The notes under the pieces are model-generated. The model searched no databases, was not told the origin of the DNA, and saw only the letters and a list, made by a program, of their open reading frames with translations. From NCBI RefSeq assembly GCF_017893965.1, contig NZ_CP054142.1, positions 1,178,001-1,242,000 on the forward strand: a stretch of DNA of 64,000 nucleotides. The letters run 5' to 3'. The first letter of the stretch is position 1. The number at the start of each line of letters is the position of its first letter. Below, piece by piece: positions 34,222 through 43,394 of the stretch. Source of the stretch: Treponema parvum (GTDB lineage: Bacteria > Spirochaetota > Spirochaetia > Treponematales > Treponemataceae). The position numbers and the translations under genes are program-made.

Positions 34222-34231
34222 TTTTTTTTCC

Positions 34232-35200
34232 TCACATATTGAAAATAATCGCCTGACCGAGTTCTTTTGCAAGAGCGGCTCTTGCGCTGCTTATGACCTT
34301 CCACTCGGTAGTGTCCGTCGCGGTTACCGACTTTACGGTAGAATACAGAATGTTTCCGGTTTTGGTATCCATGCAGGAAATATCGGCTTCAAGCGTACAG
34401 GAATAAGTCTCATCGTTTTTTTCAATCGGCGACAAATACTTTATCGTACCGTATATGAGATATGAAACGGAATTACCGACTATGTTGTTGACGTGCTTGT
34501 AGACTGCCTGCTTATCGTTGAGCATGCTTTTAGGGATATCGAAATTCCCTATGTTGGAAAAGCCTTTGTTCATAAGCTCTTTTAAAAGCAATGACGAAGA
34601 AAGCGTGTCCGCAAGAGCGGAGCCTTTGGCGTTGTAGTCCACAAGCCCTATGAGACCTCCTTTTCTTGCCAAATTTGTTCTGACCTTCCACGGAGCCGAA
34701 ACCCCCAGAGAAGCTGCCGCTTTTATCACTTCTTCATCCGAAGTTTGAACGTACGGTAAAAAGTCCAATCGTGTATTGCATGAAAAAGACGGAGTTTCAG
34801 GAATATAAACTGCGATCCCTTCGGCGTCGGTGTTTAGTTCCTCTTCGGAAAAAGAAATATTTCCGTTTTCATTTTTTGAAGGATATCTTACCAGAATAGG
34901 AAAATTTTCAACGGGACTCCCGTCGGTCTTTTTAACTTTTACTGAAAAAGGAGTTTTAAAATCCGCACCGTTTATCGTTTGCGCCGGAGACGAATTGATC
35001 GATAAGGCGATGTCTTTTGTTTTTTCTTCAAAAAGTTCTTTTTCGGATTTAATGTAGACTACCGCTTCAACCGGGACGGAAATCGTTTCCGTAGGCGTGT
35101 CTGGAACGGCGTCGTAAGATTCTACGGCCGTTTTTGAGGTTTTACAGGAACTACCGGCCATAAGTATGATACCGGCTGCAATAAGAATATTTTTTTTCAT
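34232..35200 (-). CDS. lipoprotein of unknown function
   Basis: 322 aa. Lipobox MAGSSC (Cys19). Residues ~75-130 look like an Ig/carboxypeptidase-regulatory domain (VKVKKTDGSPVENFPILVRYPS ... TDAEGIAVYIPE). Residues ~215-322 resemble the curli/LPP20/FlgT-type regulator fold: SYLIYGTIKYLSPIEKNDETYSCTLEADISCMDTKTGNILYST, with a conserved C-terminal helix. Likely an envelope-assembly lipoprotein, but I cannot name it. It has its own promoter and runs toward thrC. Confidence 0.8.
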   Translation of the reverse strand: MKKNILIAAGIILMAGSSCKTSKTAVESYDAVPDTPTETISVPVEAVVYIKSEKELFEEKTKDIALSINSSPAQTINGADFKTPFSVKVKKTDGSPVENFPILVRYPSKNENGNISFSEEELNTDAEGIAVYIPETPSFSCNTRLDFLPYVQTSDEEVIKAAASLGVSAPWKVRTNLARKGGLIGLVDYNAKGSALADTLSSSLLLKELMNKGFSNIGNFDIPKSMLNDKQAVYKHVNNIVGNSVSYLIYGTIKYLSPIEKNDETYSCTLEADISCMDTKTGNILYSTVKSVTATDTTEWKVISSARAALAKELGQAIIFNM

Positions 35201-35241
35201 ATTTTATTCCGGAAAGCAGTTTGGAATTTTTATTAAAAATC

Positions 35242-35270
35242 ATTGTATGCCGATTTATCAAAAATCTCAA
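35242..35270 (-). promoter_or_regulatory. promoter of the lipoprotein-thrC unit
   Basis: Minus strand TTGAGA (35270-35265), 17-bp spacer, TACAAT (35247-35242). On the plus strand a TATAAA at 35279-35284 may serve alr, but its -35 is poor. Confidence 0.6.
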
Positions 35271-35311
35271 GCCTATTGTATAAATTCTTTGTTTTTTTTA
35301 AACTTGAAAAC

Positions 35312-36463
35312 ATGCGGAGCACAAAACTCATAGTCGATCTTAAAAATCTCAGTCATAATTTCAGGACGGTACGTTCTTTAGTAAAAAGAAACGTAAAGAT
35401 ATGTGCAGCTGTAAAAGCGGACGCTTACGGACACGGCGCAGTACGTGTGGCGCAAAAATTGCTCGAAGAAGGTGTCGACTTTCTTGCGGTAGCCGCCGCA
35501 GACGAAGGTCTCGAACTCAGATCTGAGGGAATAAATACTCCTATCCTTGTCTTAAGCCTGTGCGCGCCCGGAGAAATCGAGCTTTTGGTGAAAAATAATC
35601 TTACGCCTCTCGTTTTCGACTGCGAGTACGTAAATCTTTTTGAACGAGCCGCCGGCAAATTGAAAAAACACGGTTTTCCGGTCCATCTGGCCGTAGATAC
35701 CGGTATGGGCAGGATAGGCTGTGCGCCTGAAGAAGCCGCTTTTGTAGCGGGTTTTATTAAAAATAAGTGTCTCAATTTAAAATTGGAAGGGATGTGCACA
35801 CATTTTGCCTCGTCGGACGGGATAGGCAAGGATGACGTTATATATACCGAAAACCAGATAAAAGCGTTCACAAAAGCATGGAAGGCGGTAGCCGATTCGG
35901 GAACAGACCCGGGAATAAGGCATTGCGCCAATTCCGCAGCGATTTTTTCTTTACCTGAAACGCATCTTGATATGGTCCGACCGGGGATAGTTTTGTACGG
36001 ATATTATCCGGGGCAAATAACTAAAGAATATCTTGACAAAAAAGAAATTCATACCGACTTGCGCCCTGTTATGACATTTGAAACGCAGATCGCCGCGTTA
36101 AGACATTTTAAAAGCGGAAGTTCCGTTTCATACGGTTATACTTGGACTGCAAGTTCCGAAACCCGCATCGCCATACTTCCCGTGGGTTATGCGGACGGGC
36201 TTTTGCGCTGTTTTTCTCCGGGACTGGAAGTCGCCGTCGGGGGAAAACTCTATCCCGTGCGCGGGAGAATATGCATGGATCAGTGTATGATTGAAATCGG
36301 TATGAATAATGGCGGCGTCAAGCGCTGGGACAGGGCGGTTATCTTCGGGAGCAGGGAAGAAGGCGCTATTTTGTCTGCGGAAGACGTCGCAAAGATTTCC
36401 GGCACTATTTCTTATGAAGTCATGACGGGAATATCAAAGCGCGTCCCGAGAGTTTACCGCTAA
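35312..36463 (+). CDS. alr: alanine racemase
   Basis: 383 aa from ATG 35312 (MRSTKLIVDLKNLSHNF); upstream codons are not conserved-looking. PLP lysine in ICAAVKADAYGHGAVRVA (residues ~29-46), the AVKADAYGHG signature. The catalytic tyrosine lies in SVSYGYTWTA (~265-274), with VGYADGLLR and RICMDQCMIEIG. Makes D-alanine for peptidoglycan, linking it to murC and the mre/PBP2 genes in this window. No clear ribosome site is seen. Confidence 0.94.
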   Translation: MRSTKLIVDLKNLSHNFRTVRSLVKRNVKICAAVKADAYGHGAVRVAQKLLEEGVDFLAVAAADEGLELRSEGINTPILVLSLCAPGEIELLVKNNLTPLVFDCEYVNLFERAAGKLKKHGFPVHLAVDTGMGRIGCAPEEAAFVAGFIKNKCLNLKLEGMCTHFASSDGIGKDDVIYTENQIKAFTKAWKAVADSGTDPGIRHCANSAAIFSLPETHLDMVRPGIVLYGYYPGQITKEYLDKKEIHTDLRPVMTFETQIAALRHFKSGSSVSYGYTWTASSETRIAILPVGYADGLLRCFSPGLEVAVGGKLYPVRGRICMDQCMIEIGMNNGGVKRWDRAVIFGSREEGAILSAEDVAKISGTISYEVMTGISKRVPRVYR

Positions 36464-36490
36464 AACGTCGGTTTTATTCGCACGGAGATT

Positions 36491-38020
36491 TCAATGCCTC
36501 CCTGAGGCGAGGTCGTCGATTATCTTTTTTACTTCCGCCACAAGATAAAACGAACCTGTCGCAAGCAGGACGGAGCCGTCTTTTTTTGCATCGTCTAAAG
36601 CGTTTTTTATCGCTGAAATATGGTCTTCGTTTTCGGTAAATTTAAGACCGGCTTTTTTAAACGCTTCGCGCATGCTTGAAAGATCGGATTGCTTGGCGTT
36701 TCCCGGCTTGGTAAGCGTTATTTTTTCAAAGCGGTTTTTAAAAACAAGGGCTATGTCGAAAACGTTTTTGTCAGCCGCGCATGCAAAGAGGAGGTGGGCT
36801 CTTCTTTGTTCGAAGACCGAATTAAAAGTGTCGATTGTAAAGCGTATGCTGTTAACGGTATGGGCTCCGTCTAGAACAAGATCTTCGTTCGCTATTTCAA
36901 AGCGGCCGGGAAGCCTCGCTTTTTCAAGTCCTCTTTCAATAATACTTTCATCTATGAGCGGGAACAGGGTTTTTATTGTGCAGACCGCGACCTTTGCGTT
37001 TTCAAGCTGTACCCGTCCTAAAAGTTGCAAGTCGGCGGATATCGGGCGGCTGAAAAGCGTGGAATCCATGCGGATATTCATCCTTACGGTTTTTGCAGGA
37101 GAAGGCGCGGGGGCGGCGGACGCGGTATTGTAGAAAAGTTGTGAACTTGTATACTTTTTTATACGCTCAGGTTCAAGCTTTGGCGCCGAGACGCAGTTTT
37201 CGCCGGTCAAATAAGAAAAACCGCATTTGCTCTTGTCCATCATCTCCGAAACGAATTTCAGGGGGGCGCAGTTTTCCGAAGCTTTTTTTCTAAAAACGTT
37301 TTCCGCTTCGATATTTTGATCGGCGGATATAACGGGAATTTTGTCTTTTATTATTCCCGCCTTTTCCCCGGCAATTTTTTCGATTGTATCGCCTAAAAAT
37401 TGTGTGTGTTCAAGCTCAATGGGCGTCAAAACGCAGATATCGGGAACTATGACGTTGGTCGCGTCAAGGCGTCCTCCCATTCCCACTTCAAATACGTTGA
37501 AATTCGTATGCGCATGTTTAAAGCATAAAAAAGCGTAGACCGTTACAAGCTCAAACCATGTTACGGGCCGTTTTGTCACAGTTTCAAGTGAATCGCGTAA
37601 GTTTACGGAATTGCCGGAACGGGCGATATGTCCGCCGGAGCCGCTTACGTTGCCGCCTGTAATTGTGCTCATTAAGTTTTTAAGCTCGTCAAAGGCAGCT
37701 TCGTAGACTTCGTTTTCAAATTTTCCATGTGCGCTTCCTATGCGCTCCGTAAATTCGAGTATGTGAGGGGAAGTGTATAACCCTGTTCGGTATCCCGCTT
37801 CTTCCAGTATGGAGCTTATCATTGCGGAAACGGAGCCTTTTCCCTTAGAGCCCGCAATGTGAACGCAGGGGCTTTCGTCTTGCGGATCGCCGAGCTTTCG
37901 ACACATAAACTTGACGGTATCCAGCCAAAACATATTTTTTTGAGGCAGTTTTTCAAAATTCAGGAACGAATCGAACCATTTTTCAATTTTATCCATATTT
38001 GAATTTGACGCATCTGACAC
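36491..38020 (-). CDS. folC: folylpolyglutamate/dihydrofolate synthase
   Basis: 509 aa from GTG 38020, chosen because GGAGAG lies 7 nt upstream; ATG 38041 is the alternative. Mur-ligase-like ATP-binding loop HIAGSKGKGSVSAMISS (residues ~44-60), THxPHILEFTERI-like SPHILEFTERIGSAHG, and VFEVGMGGRLDATNVI, all FolC signatures. C-terminal VLDGAHTVNSIRFTID is diagnostic. The family is usually 420-450 aa. Extra length includes a Gly/Ser insert near 108-125 (GGNVSGSGGHIARSGN) and an Ala/Pro stretch near 300 (SAAPAPSPAK). Adds glutamates to folate. Confidence 0.92.
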   Translation of the reverse strand: MSDASNSNMDKIEKWFDSFLNFEKLPQKNMFWLDTVKFMCRKLGDPQDESPCVHIAGSKGKGSVSAMISSILEEAGYRTGLYTSPHILEFTERIGSAHGKFENEVYEAAFDELKNLMSTITGGNVSGSGGHIARSGNSVNLRDSLETVTKRPVTWFELVTVYAFLCFKHAHTNFNVFEVGMGGRLDATNVIVPDICVLTPIELEHTQFLGDTIEKIAGEKAGIIKDKIPVISADQNIEAENVFRKKASENCAPLKFVSEMMDKSKCGFSYLTGENCVSAPKLEPERIKKYTSSQLFYNTASAAPAPSPAKTVRMNIRMDSTLFSRPISADLQLLGRVQLENAKVAVCTIKTLFPLIDESIIERGLEKARLPGRFEIANEDLVLDGAHTVNSIRFTIDTFNSVFEQRRAHLLFACAADKNVFDIALVFKNRFEKITLTKPGNAKQSDLSSMREAFKKAGLKFTENEDHISAIKNALDDAKKDGSVLLATGSFYLVAEVKKIIDDLASGRH

Positions 38021-38055
38021 AAATATCTCTCCGTATCGCATTTTCAGAGCTGCTT

Positions 38056-38073
38056 CTAAAACTGCGGTTTTAG
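38056..38073. other. short perfect hairpin between folC and trpS
   Basis: CTAAAAC (38056-38062), loop TGCG, GTTTTAG (38067-38073), just upstream of folC on the minus strand. No U-tract; purpose unknown. Confidence 0.35.
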
Positions 38074-38180
38074 AGATTAATTATAGGAATTTGAACTTAT
38101 AGAGTAAATAAGCCGTATGTGTTATATTTTCAGAAAAATGCGATCAAAAATTAAAATAAGGTAAGAGGCGGGAGGCTTAA

Positions 38181-39266
38181 ATGGCAAAAGAAATAGATTA
38201 CGGCGCGAACGGCAGCTATGAAGCGGCAGTTGAAAGAAGCAAAAAGCTTGAGGCTGATATTTCCGCGAATCCTAAAAGATACCGTGTTTTGACGGGAGAC
38301 CGTCCTACAGGACGGCTGCACATAGGGCATTATTTCGGTTCGCTGCAAAACAGGGTTCGCCTTTCCAAACTCGGTATTCCTACGATGATTCTCATAGCCG
38401 ATTATCAGGTTCTCACGGATCACGACGCTTTTCAGGAAATAGAGCAAAATACGAAACAACTTGTGATCGATTATCTTGCGGCGGGAATTGTTCCCGGCGA
38501 AGATGTGATAATTTACCCGCACAGCTATGTTCCCGAATGCAATCAGCTCCTTTTACCCTTTTTGACGCTTGTGTCCAACGCCGAATTAAGCCGAAACCCT
38601 ACCGTAAAAGAAGAAATTTCGTCGGCAGGGTTAAAGACCGTGAACGAGGGAATGTATACGTATCCCGTGCATCAAGCGTGCGACATATTGTTTTGCAAAG
38701 GAAACGTAGTTCCCGTAGGAAAGGATCAGCTTCCTCACTTGGAATTGACAAGGACTATAGCCAGGCGCTTCAACGAAAAATACAGTCCTAAAAATCCCGT
38801 TTTTCCCGAACCTCAAGCCTTGCTCAGCAAAACGCCGAGTATTTTGGGACTTGACGGCAGTCAAAAAATGAGCAAGAGCAGGGGGAACGCAATCATGTTG
38901 TCCGCGTCCGAAGACGAAACGGCCGCTTTGATAAAAAAGGCAAAGACGGACGCAGAAAGAAACATAACCTATGATCCCGTAAACCGCCCTGAGGTTGCGA
39001 ATCTTCTAATGCTTATTTCTTTGTGCACAAAAGAAGATCCTTCCGAAATTGCTTCAAGGATAGGAACGGGAGGGGGCGGCGCGCTTAAGAATATGCTCTC
39101 CGAAGTTTTGAACGAAGAACTTCGTCCTCTCAGGGCGGAACGAAAAAGACTTGAAGCCGATCCTGCCTATATAAAAAGCGTCCTTGAAGACGGGATAAGA
39201 CGCGCCAGAGAAATTGCGATAAAGACCCTTGATGAAGTAAGAACGGTCATGAATATGAGAATTTAA
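38181..39266 (+). CDS. trpS: tryptophanyl-tRNA synthetase
   Basis: 361 aa class I synthetase. HIGH motif in TGDRPTGRLHIGHYFGSL (HIGH at ~50-53), KMSKS in GSQKMSKSRGNAI (~232-244), and PVGKDQLPHLELTR between them. Charges tRNA-Trp. Strong GGGAGG 7 nt before ATG. Slightly longer than the ~330-aa norm because of an N-terminal extension (~20 aa) and a Gly-rich loop GTGGGG near 297. Convergent with cca. Confidence 0.95.
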   Translation: MAKEIDYGANGSYEAAVERSKKLEADISANPKRYRVLTGDRPTGRLHIGHYFGSLQNRVRLSKLGIPTMILIADYQVLTDHDAFQEIEQNTKQLVIDYLAAGIVPGEDVIIYPHSYVPECNQLLLPFLTLVSNAELSRNPTVKEEISSAGLKTVNEGMYTYPVHQACDILFCKGNVVPVGKDQLPHLELTRTIARRFNEKYSPKNPVFPEPQALLSKTPSILGLDGSQKMSKSRGNAIMLSASEDETAALIKKAKTDAERNITYDPVNRPEVANLLMLISLCTKEDPSEIASRIGTGGGGALKNMLSEVLNEELRPLRAERKRLEADPAYIKSVLEDGIRRAREIAIKTLDEVRTVMNMRI

Positions 39267-39272
39267 GCTGAT

Positions 39273-40688
39273 CTAGTTGTCGTTCCGGTGAATGTTCTGA
39301 TAATAGCGCTTTGCGATGTTCAAAAGAGTTTCTTTATTGTTTTGAGCAGGATCGTCAAGAACGCTTTCCAGAAGTGAATTCAGGATTTTGCCCATGTCTT
39401 TTCCGGAAGGAATTCCCTCGCTCATAAGATCCTGACCGTTTACGGCAAGATCCTTTATTCCCAAAGCCGTGCTTTTTTTTATCTCGTCCGAAATGCGCTC
39501 TTTTAATTCCGAAAGGTTTTCTCCGACTACGCTGTCGTGAAGCCTTACCGGCATGTTGTGCATCCCGTAAATATCTGCGAGCCTCAATTCAAAAAGCCTT
39601 TCAACGTATTCGGGCTTTACGCGGACTATGAACCTTCGCACTGCGGCGTCGGTCCAGCTGCTTTCATAGTGAAACATGTGCTGCCTTATGAGATGACACA
39701 CGCTGTCTACGGTTGCGTTCGGAAAGCGAAGTCTCGTAAGAATGTTTTTTGTTATGTCGGCTGAAATCGATTCATGGTTGTAAAAAGTAAAAATTTCACC
39801 TTTTTCCGTTTTTTCGGTCTTTTTGGCAAGGGGTTTCCCTACGTCGTGAAACAAGGCTGCAAGCCGCACTGTAAGGTCGTCCTGCGGCGCTCCGTCGCAC
39901 GCGTAAAAAAGATGATCGAGCACGTCGAAGTCATGAAAGCCCCGTATGTCGCTCTGTTTGCAGCCCCTGCACAGCGCAAGCTCGGGAAAAAACTGTTCCA
40001 GCATCTGCGTGATTTCCATAAAAACAAGGCCTATGGAAGGACGCGGAGCGCCGAGCATCTTTATAAATTCATCGCGAAAGCGTTCGATTGAAACGCCTGC
40101 AGTCTTTTTTTTTACTTCAGGCAAGGATATCGCTTTAAACGTTTCGTTTTCAATGACAAACCCCAGCTGAGCCGAAAAGCGAAGCGCTCTTACGGGGCGA
40201 AGACCGTCTTCCGTAAATCGCGCTACAGGATCGCCTACAGTCCTTATAATCTTTCGTTTTATATCCTGCCGGCCTTTAAACGGGTCTGTTATTTCCTGAG
40301 TCGAAAGATTTACCGCTACGGCGTTCATTGTAAAATCCCTGCGGGAAAGGTCTTCATTTATGTCCGAAGTGTAAATAACTTTGTCCGGATGACGCCCATC
40401 CGAATAACCTGCGTCGGTTCTGTATGTAGTAACTTCTATCCTGCTGCCCATAAAAAAAACCGTGACGGTTCCGTGTTCTATCCCCGTGGGTATTACTCTG
40501 TGAAAAATCGCCATGACTTGTTCTGGCGTTGCGTTTGTGGCTATATCCCAATCCGTAGCATTTTTATGCAGCAAGGTGTCGCGCACAGCTCCGCCCACGA
40601 GATAAGCTTCGAACCCCGATTTCGTAAAAAGCTCGTTCATTTTTTTTAATTTATGCGGAATTTTTATGTGCTTGATGATAGGCCTCAT
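39273..40688 (-). CDS. cca: tRNA nucleotidyltransferase (CCA-adding or poly(A) polymerase family) with HD domain
   Basis: 471 aa from ATG 40688 (a TTG at 40697 is less likely, as it abuts the -10 box). Nucleotidyltransferase signature LVGGAVRDTLLHKNATDWDIAT (residues ~29-50, DxD in DWDIA) and the RRDFTMNAVA box. An HD domain follows (LFHDVGKPLAKK ... FYNHESISADI), typical of one group of bacterial CCA-adding enzymes. Repairs or adds the CCA end of tRNAs. PcnB is a possible alternative within the same family. Divergent from thiamine pyrophosphokinase with overlapping -10 boxes. Confidence 0.88.
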   Translation of the reverse strand: MRPIIKHIKIPHKLKKMNELFTKSGFEAYLVGGAVRDTLLHKNATDWDIATNATPEQVMAIFHRVIPTGIEHGTVTVFFMGSRIEVTTYRTDAGYSDGRHPDKVIYTSDINEDLSRRDFTMNAVAVNLSTQEITDPFKGRQDIKRKIIRTVGDPVARFTEDGLRPVRALRFSAQLGFVIENETFKAISLPEVKKKTAGVSIERFRDEFIKMLGAPRPSIGLVFMEITQMLEQFFPELALCRGCKQSDIRGFHDFDVLDHLFYACDGAPQDDLTVRLAALFHDVGKPLAKKTEKTEKGEIFTFYNHESISADITKNILTRLRFPNATVDSVCHLIRQHMFHYESSWTDAAVRRFIVRVKPEYVERLFELRLADIYGMHNMPVRLHDSVVGENLSELKERISDEIKKSTALGIKDLAVNGQDLMSEGIPSGKDMGKILNSLLESVLDDPAQNNKETLLNIAKRYYQNIHRNDN

Positions 40689-40697
40689 ATGTGCCAA

Positions 40698-40705
40698 ATT
40701 ATACT
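40698..40705. promoter_or_regulatory. overlapping divergent -10 boxes of cca (-) and thiamine pyrophosphokinase (+)
   Basis: The octamer ATTATACT (40698-40705) reads TATAAT on the minus strand, 9 nt from the cca ATG with a weak TAGACG 18 bp upstream. On the plus strand it reads TATACT (40700-40705). cca has no ribosome site; the plus-strand gene has GAGGGGG. Confidence 0.5.
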
Positions 40706-40726
40706 GAAAACTTTGAGGGGGCGTCT

Positions 40727-41464
40727 ATGCATATAGTTGTTTTTACAGGGGGCGGCTTTCCTTTGCCTGAAACGACCGAAAATTACTGGAAAAGCACATC
40801 CTGTCCCGATTATGTCGTCGCGGCCGATTCCGGCTTATGCGCTTGTGAAGCCTACGCCGAATTTTGGAAGGAAGAATACGATTTTTCACCCGATGTCATA
40901 CTCGGAGACATGGACAGTCTTCCTTCGGCTGAAAAAAGGCTAAAAAAGTATCCTTCGGAAAAAATTATTTTGCATGATCCGTATAAAGATTATACGGACA
41001 CTGAACTGGCCCTTGAACATGCGCATTCGTATGCAAAACGATCAAAAGAACATAAATTTATCACCCTTGTGGGAGGAAACGGCGGACGTTTGGATCACCT
41101 TCTCGGAATTTTAGATTTGTTTGCAACCGAATTGCGCCCTTCGGTTTGGCTTTGCGGATCCCAAGCGGTATGGTTTTCGCCGGAGGGAAGCCGATTTGAC
41201 GTTTCAGGCGTATCTCCCAAAGATCCTATTTCCATAGCCAGGGTAAACGGAAGTTCCGGAAGCGGAGGCAAAATAAATTCTTCAGGCCTTGAATGGGAGA
41301 GCGGGTGTTTTAGAAATAAAGGGATGCCGAGCATAAGCAACAGGATTTCAAAAAAAAATTATAAAGAAGGCATGCCTGTAAAACTCAGCGTGATCGAAGG
41401 AATTTTTCTTTTGATATTTCCCGTTACGGCGCTTGTTTCTGCGGTAATTAGTGGAACTGCCTAA
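40727..41464 (+). CDS. thiN: thiamine pyrophosphokinase
   Basis: 245 aa from ATG 40727 with GAGGGGG at 40715-40721. Transfers pyrophosphate from ATP to thiamine to make TPP. Family motifs: VVAADSGLCACEAYA, the metal-binding VILGDMDSLPS (~62-72), DYTDTELALEHA (~98-109), and LVGGNGGRLDHLLGILDL (~122-139). A Gly/Ser-rich insert (NGSSGSGGKINSSG, ~180-195) lengthens the C-terminal half. The C-terminus carries a hydrophobic run (IEGIFLLIFPVTALVSAVI). No TPP riboswitch is visible upstream. Confidence 0.9.
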   Translation: MHIVVFTGGGFPLPETTENYWKSTSCPDYVVAADSGLCACEAYAEFWKEEYDFSPDVILGDMDSLPSAEKRLKKYPSEKIILHDPYKDYTDTELALEHAHSYAKRSKEHKFITLVGGNGGRLDHLLGILDLFATELRPSVWLCGSQAVWFSPEGSRFDVSGVSPKDPISIARVNGSSGSGGKINSSGLEWESGCFRNKGMPSISNRISKKNYKEGMPVKLSVIEGIFLLIFPVTALVSAVISGTA

Positions 41465-41540
41465 AAGCAGCCGATTAACGTATGCTCTCACGCGTACGAA
41501 AGACCCCGCTTTAGCTAAGTTTTTTGACAAGTCCTTGATA

Positions 41541-41903
41541 CTACATTCCCCCCGAAATAAAATTTATTGTTCTCGTCCAAAAAGCCGTAAACAGAGCCGC
41601 AAATGAAAATAAGATCATGACAGCTGCGTAAACGATAAACAGGATCTTTTTTTTGCCGGTATGTTTAAAAATATAAAAAAAAGATTCGGCTGCGCCGCAG
41701 ATTGAAAAGAAAAACAAAGCAACGGCCGTAAATGCGCTTAAACGCAGAAGAAGGAGCTGGCTTGAATCCAAAAAAAATTGATAATTTCCCGTAATATAAA
41801 ACAATAAGATTGCAGTCAGAAGCAAAAGAAAAAAAAGAACACATCGTCTTGTCAGTCTGAAAAGAAGAGGAAGCCGCTGTTCGTTATTTTTCATATTATC
41901 CAT
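41541..41903 (-). CDS. small three-helix membrane protein, unknown
   Basis: 120 aa with three hydrophobic segments at about residues 23-42, 50-72 and 86-108 and a basic N-terminus (RLTRRCVLFFLL). The order and spacing are ordinary for an inner-membrane protein; no motif identifies a family. No good ribosome site. It is convergent with thiN and divergent from the SPFH-like gene. Confidence 0.65.
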   Translation of the reverse strand: MDNMKNNEQRLPLLFRLTRRCVLFFLLLLTAILLFYITGNYQFFLDSSQLLLLRLSAFTAVALFFFSICGAAESFFYIFKHTGKKKILFIVYAAVMILFSFAALFTAFWTRTINFISGGM

Positions 41904-41926
41904 AATCTTTAAGTCTTTTTGCGCCT

Positions 41927-41954
41927 TGCGGATAATTTAGGTTAAATATATACT
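41927..41954 (+). promoter_or_regulatory. promoter of the SPFH-like/aroH unit
   Basis: TTGCGG (41927-41932), 16-bp spacer, TATACT (41949-41954). Leader about 80 nt ending in GAGGA before ATG 42041. Confidence 0.5.
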
Positions 41955-42040
41955 ACAAGACAGCATTCAGACAGGTCAAGGCGCAGTGCAAAATAAGTTT
42001 TATCGCACAAGCTGCCTTACCGTTTTTATTTGAGGAAAAA

Positions 42041-42862
42041 ATGAAAACATTTTCAAGGATATTCATATTTGTGTTTGTTTTGGCTCTTGCGGGAACCGTG
42101 TTTTATTTCGGCTGGGTTCAATACAGGGTGCGCCCCGACACTTGCGGAGTTTTAATTTCAAAAACGGGCGGAATACGTGAAAAACCTATAAAACCGGGTG
42201 TTTTTTCATGGACTTGGGAAACGCTGCTGCCCACCAATACCGAAATTCGTATCTTTTCGCTTTCGCCTTATACGGTTTCAAAGCCGATCGAAGGCGAATT
42301 GCCTTCCGCCGAGATATATTCGATGCAGATCAAGCAGGATCCCGATTTTTCATATTCTTTTAATTTTAAAATATCGCTGCGTTTTTTGCCCGACGGTGTT
42401 GTCTCTGCGGTAAAAAGTAACAACGCTATGTCGGACGGAGATCTGTCGGCCATGCTCGACTCGATCGCCTCTGAAATGGCAGAAACGGCTGCTCGAGCAC
42501 TCATGGAGGCGGCCGAAAAAAAAGAAGGGTTTACGTCACTTGAAGCCGGAAATTTCGATTTTAAAGGTATGCTCGAAGACCTCGCCCTTAAAAATCAAGT
42601 CGAAATATCGGCCTTTGTGCTTGAAAACTCTAAAATACCCGATATGAATATGTACTCTTTAGCGCGGGAATCTTTTTATGAATACCGAAAGTCGGTGGAT
42701 AAGGAACTGGTATTGTCCGCAAAAAAAGAAGCCGAAGAAATTTCCAAGGACGACCGCAACATACGCCGTCTTGAGCGGCTGGGAGAACTGTTCCGTAAAT
42801 ACCCTGAACTGTTGGACATAGTTAAAAACGGCGCTTCTTTGGAATCTCTGCCGCAGCTTTAG
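42041..42862 (+). CDS. membrane-anchored protein resembling the SPFH/band-7 group
   Basis: 273 aa. A single N-terminal membrane segment (residues ~5-26) is followed by VRPDTCGVLISKTGGIREKPIKPGVFSWTWETLLPTNTEI. This resembles the opening of SPFH proteins (a Gly-containing beta hairpin then a PG turn). A charged helical region with MAETAARALMEAAEKK and a C-terminal coiled-coil (KKEAEEISKDDRNIRRLERLGELF) complete the SPFH-like plan. Assignment is by pattern only. Separated by 23 bp from aroH. Confidence 0.55.
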   Translation: MKTFSRIFIFVFVLALAGTVFYFGWVQYRVRPDTCGVLISKTGGIREKPIKPGVFSWTWETLLPTNTEIRIFSLSPYTVSKPIEGELPSAEIYSMQIKQDPDFSYSFNFKISLRFLPDGVVSAVKSNNAMSDGDLSAMLDSIASEMAETAARALMEAAEKKEGFTSLEAGNFDFKGMLEDLALKNQVEISAFVLENSKIPDMNMYSLARESFYEYRKSVDKELVLSAKKEAEEISKDDRNIRRLERLGELFRKYPELLDIVKNGASLESLPQL

Positions 42863-42885
42863 GACTTTAGGAAGGGAGCCGGCTT

Positions 42886-43269
42886 ATGAGCGAAAAAAGA
42901 TTATACGGAATTCGCGGAGCCGTAAACGTGGAAGATACGGAAGATTCGATTAAAAAATGTGTAGGCGATATGTGCAAGGCCGTATTTGAAGAAAATAAAA
43001 TATCTTCCGAAGATATTGTTTCGATCCAGTTTACCATGACCGACGATATAAGCGCTTTGAACGCGGCTACTGCCTTACGAAAATCTGATTGCGGCACTGA
43101 CGTGTCAAAATGCGCTTTGTTTTGCGCTGAAGAACCCAAGGTAAAAAATTCCATGCCTCTTATGATCCGCGTTCTAGTTACGGCCTACATGAGCGAAGGA
43201 TCCGACGTAAAGCATGTTTTTATGGGAAAGGCTGCCGCATTGCGTCCTGATATTTTTAAGACGTGCTAA
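42886..43269 (+). CDS. aroH: chorismate mutase, AroH type
   Basis: 127 aa, matching the trimeric AroH fold. LYGIRGAVNVEDTEDSI (residues ~6-22) carries the conserved Arg of the active site. FTMTDDISALNAATALRK and MPLMIRVLVTAYM supply other active-site segments (Arg in MIRVL). It isomerises chorismate to prephenate for Phe/Tyr synthesis. GGAAGGGAG precedes ATG. No other aromatic amino acid genes are near. Confidence 0.88.
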   Translation: MSEKRLYGIRGAVNVEDTEDSIKKCVGDMCKAVFEENKISSEDIVSIQFTMTDDISALNAATALRKSDCGTDVSKCALFCAEEPKVKNSMPLMIRVLVTAYMSEGSDVKHVFMGKAAALRPDIFKTC

Positions 43270-43394
43270 ATAGCCGCGCTCGTTGCCGGAATGCCGCACC
43301 GATACCACGCGGCATCACAGGCACCGTGCCCGACGTAGTGCGCATCATAGTTGCACATCGACACTGCGCGGACATAGCGACATCGGGGCAGGCG

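Noticed and set aside
38042-38180. T-box riboswitch upstream of trpS
   Set aside because: No T-box core sequence or specifier loop; only a short symmetrical hairpin near folC.
40680-40703. TGGCAC on the minus strand upstream of cca, resembling a sigma-54 -24 element
   Set aside because: No GC-type -12 element follows at the required distance, and TATAAT directly upstream explains the start better.
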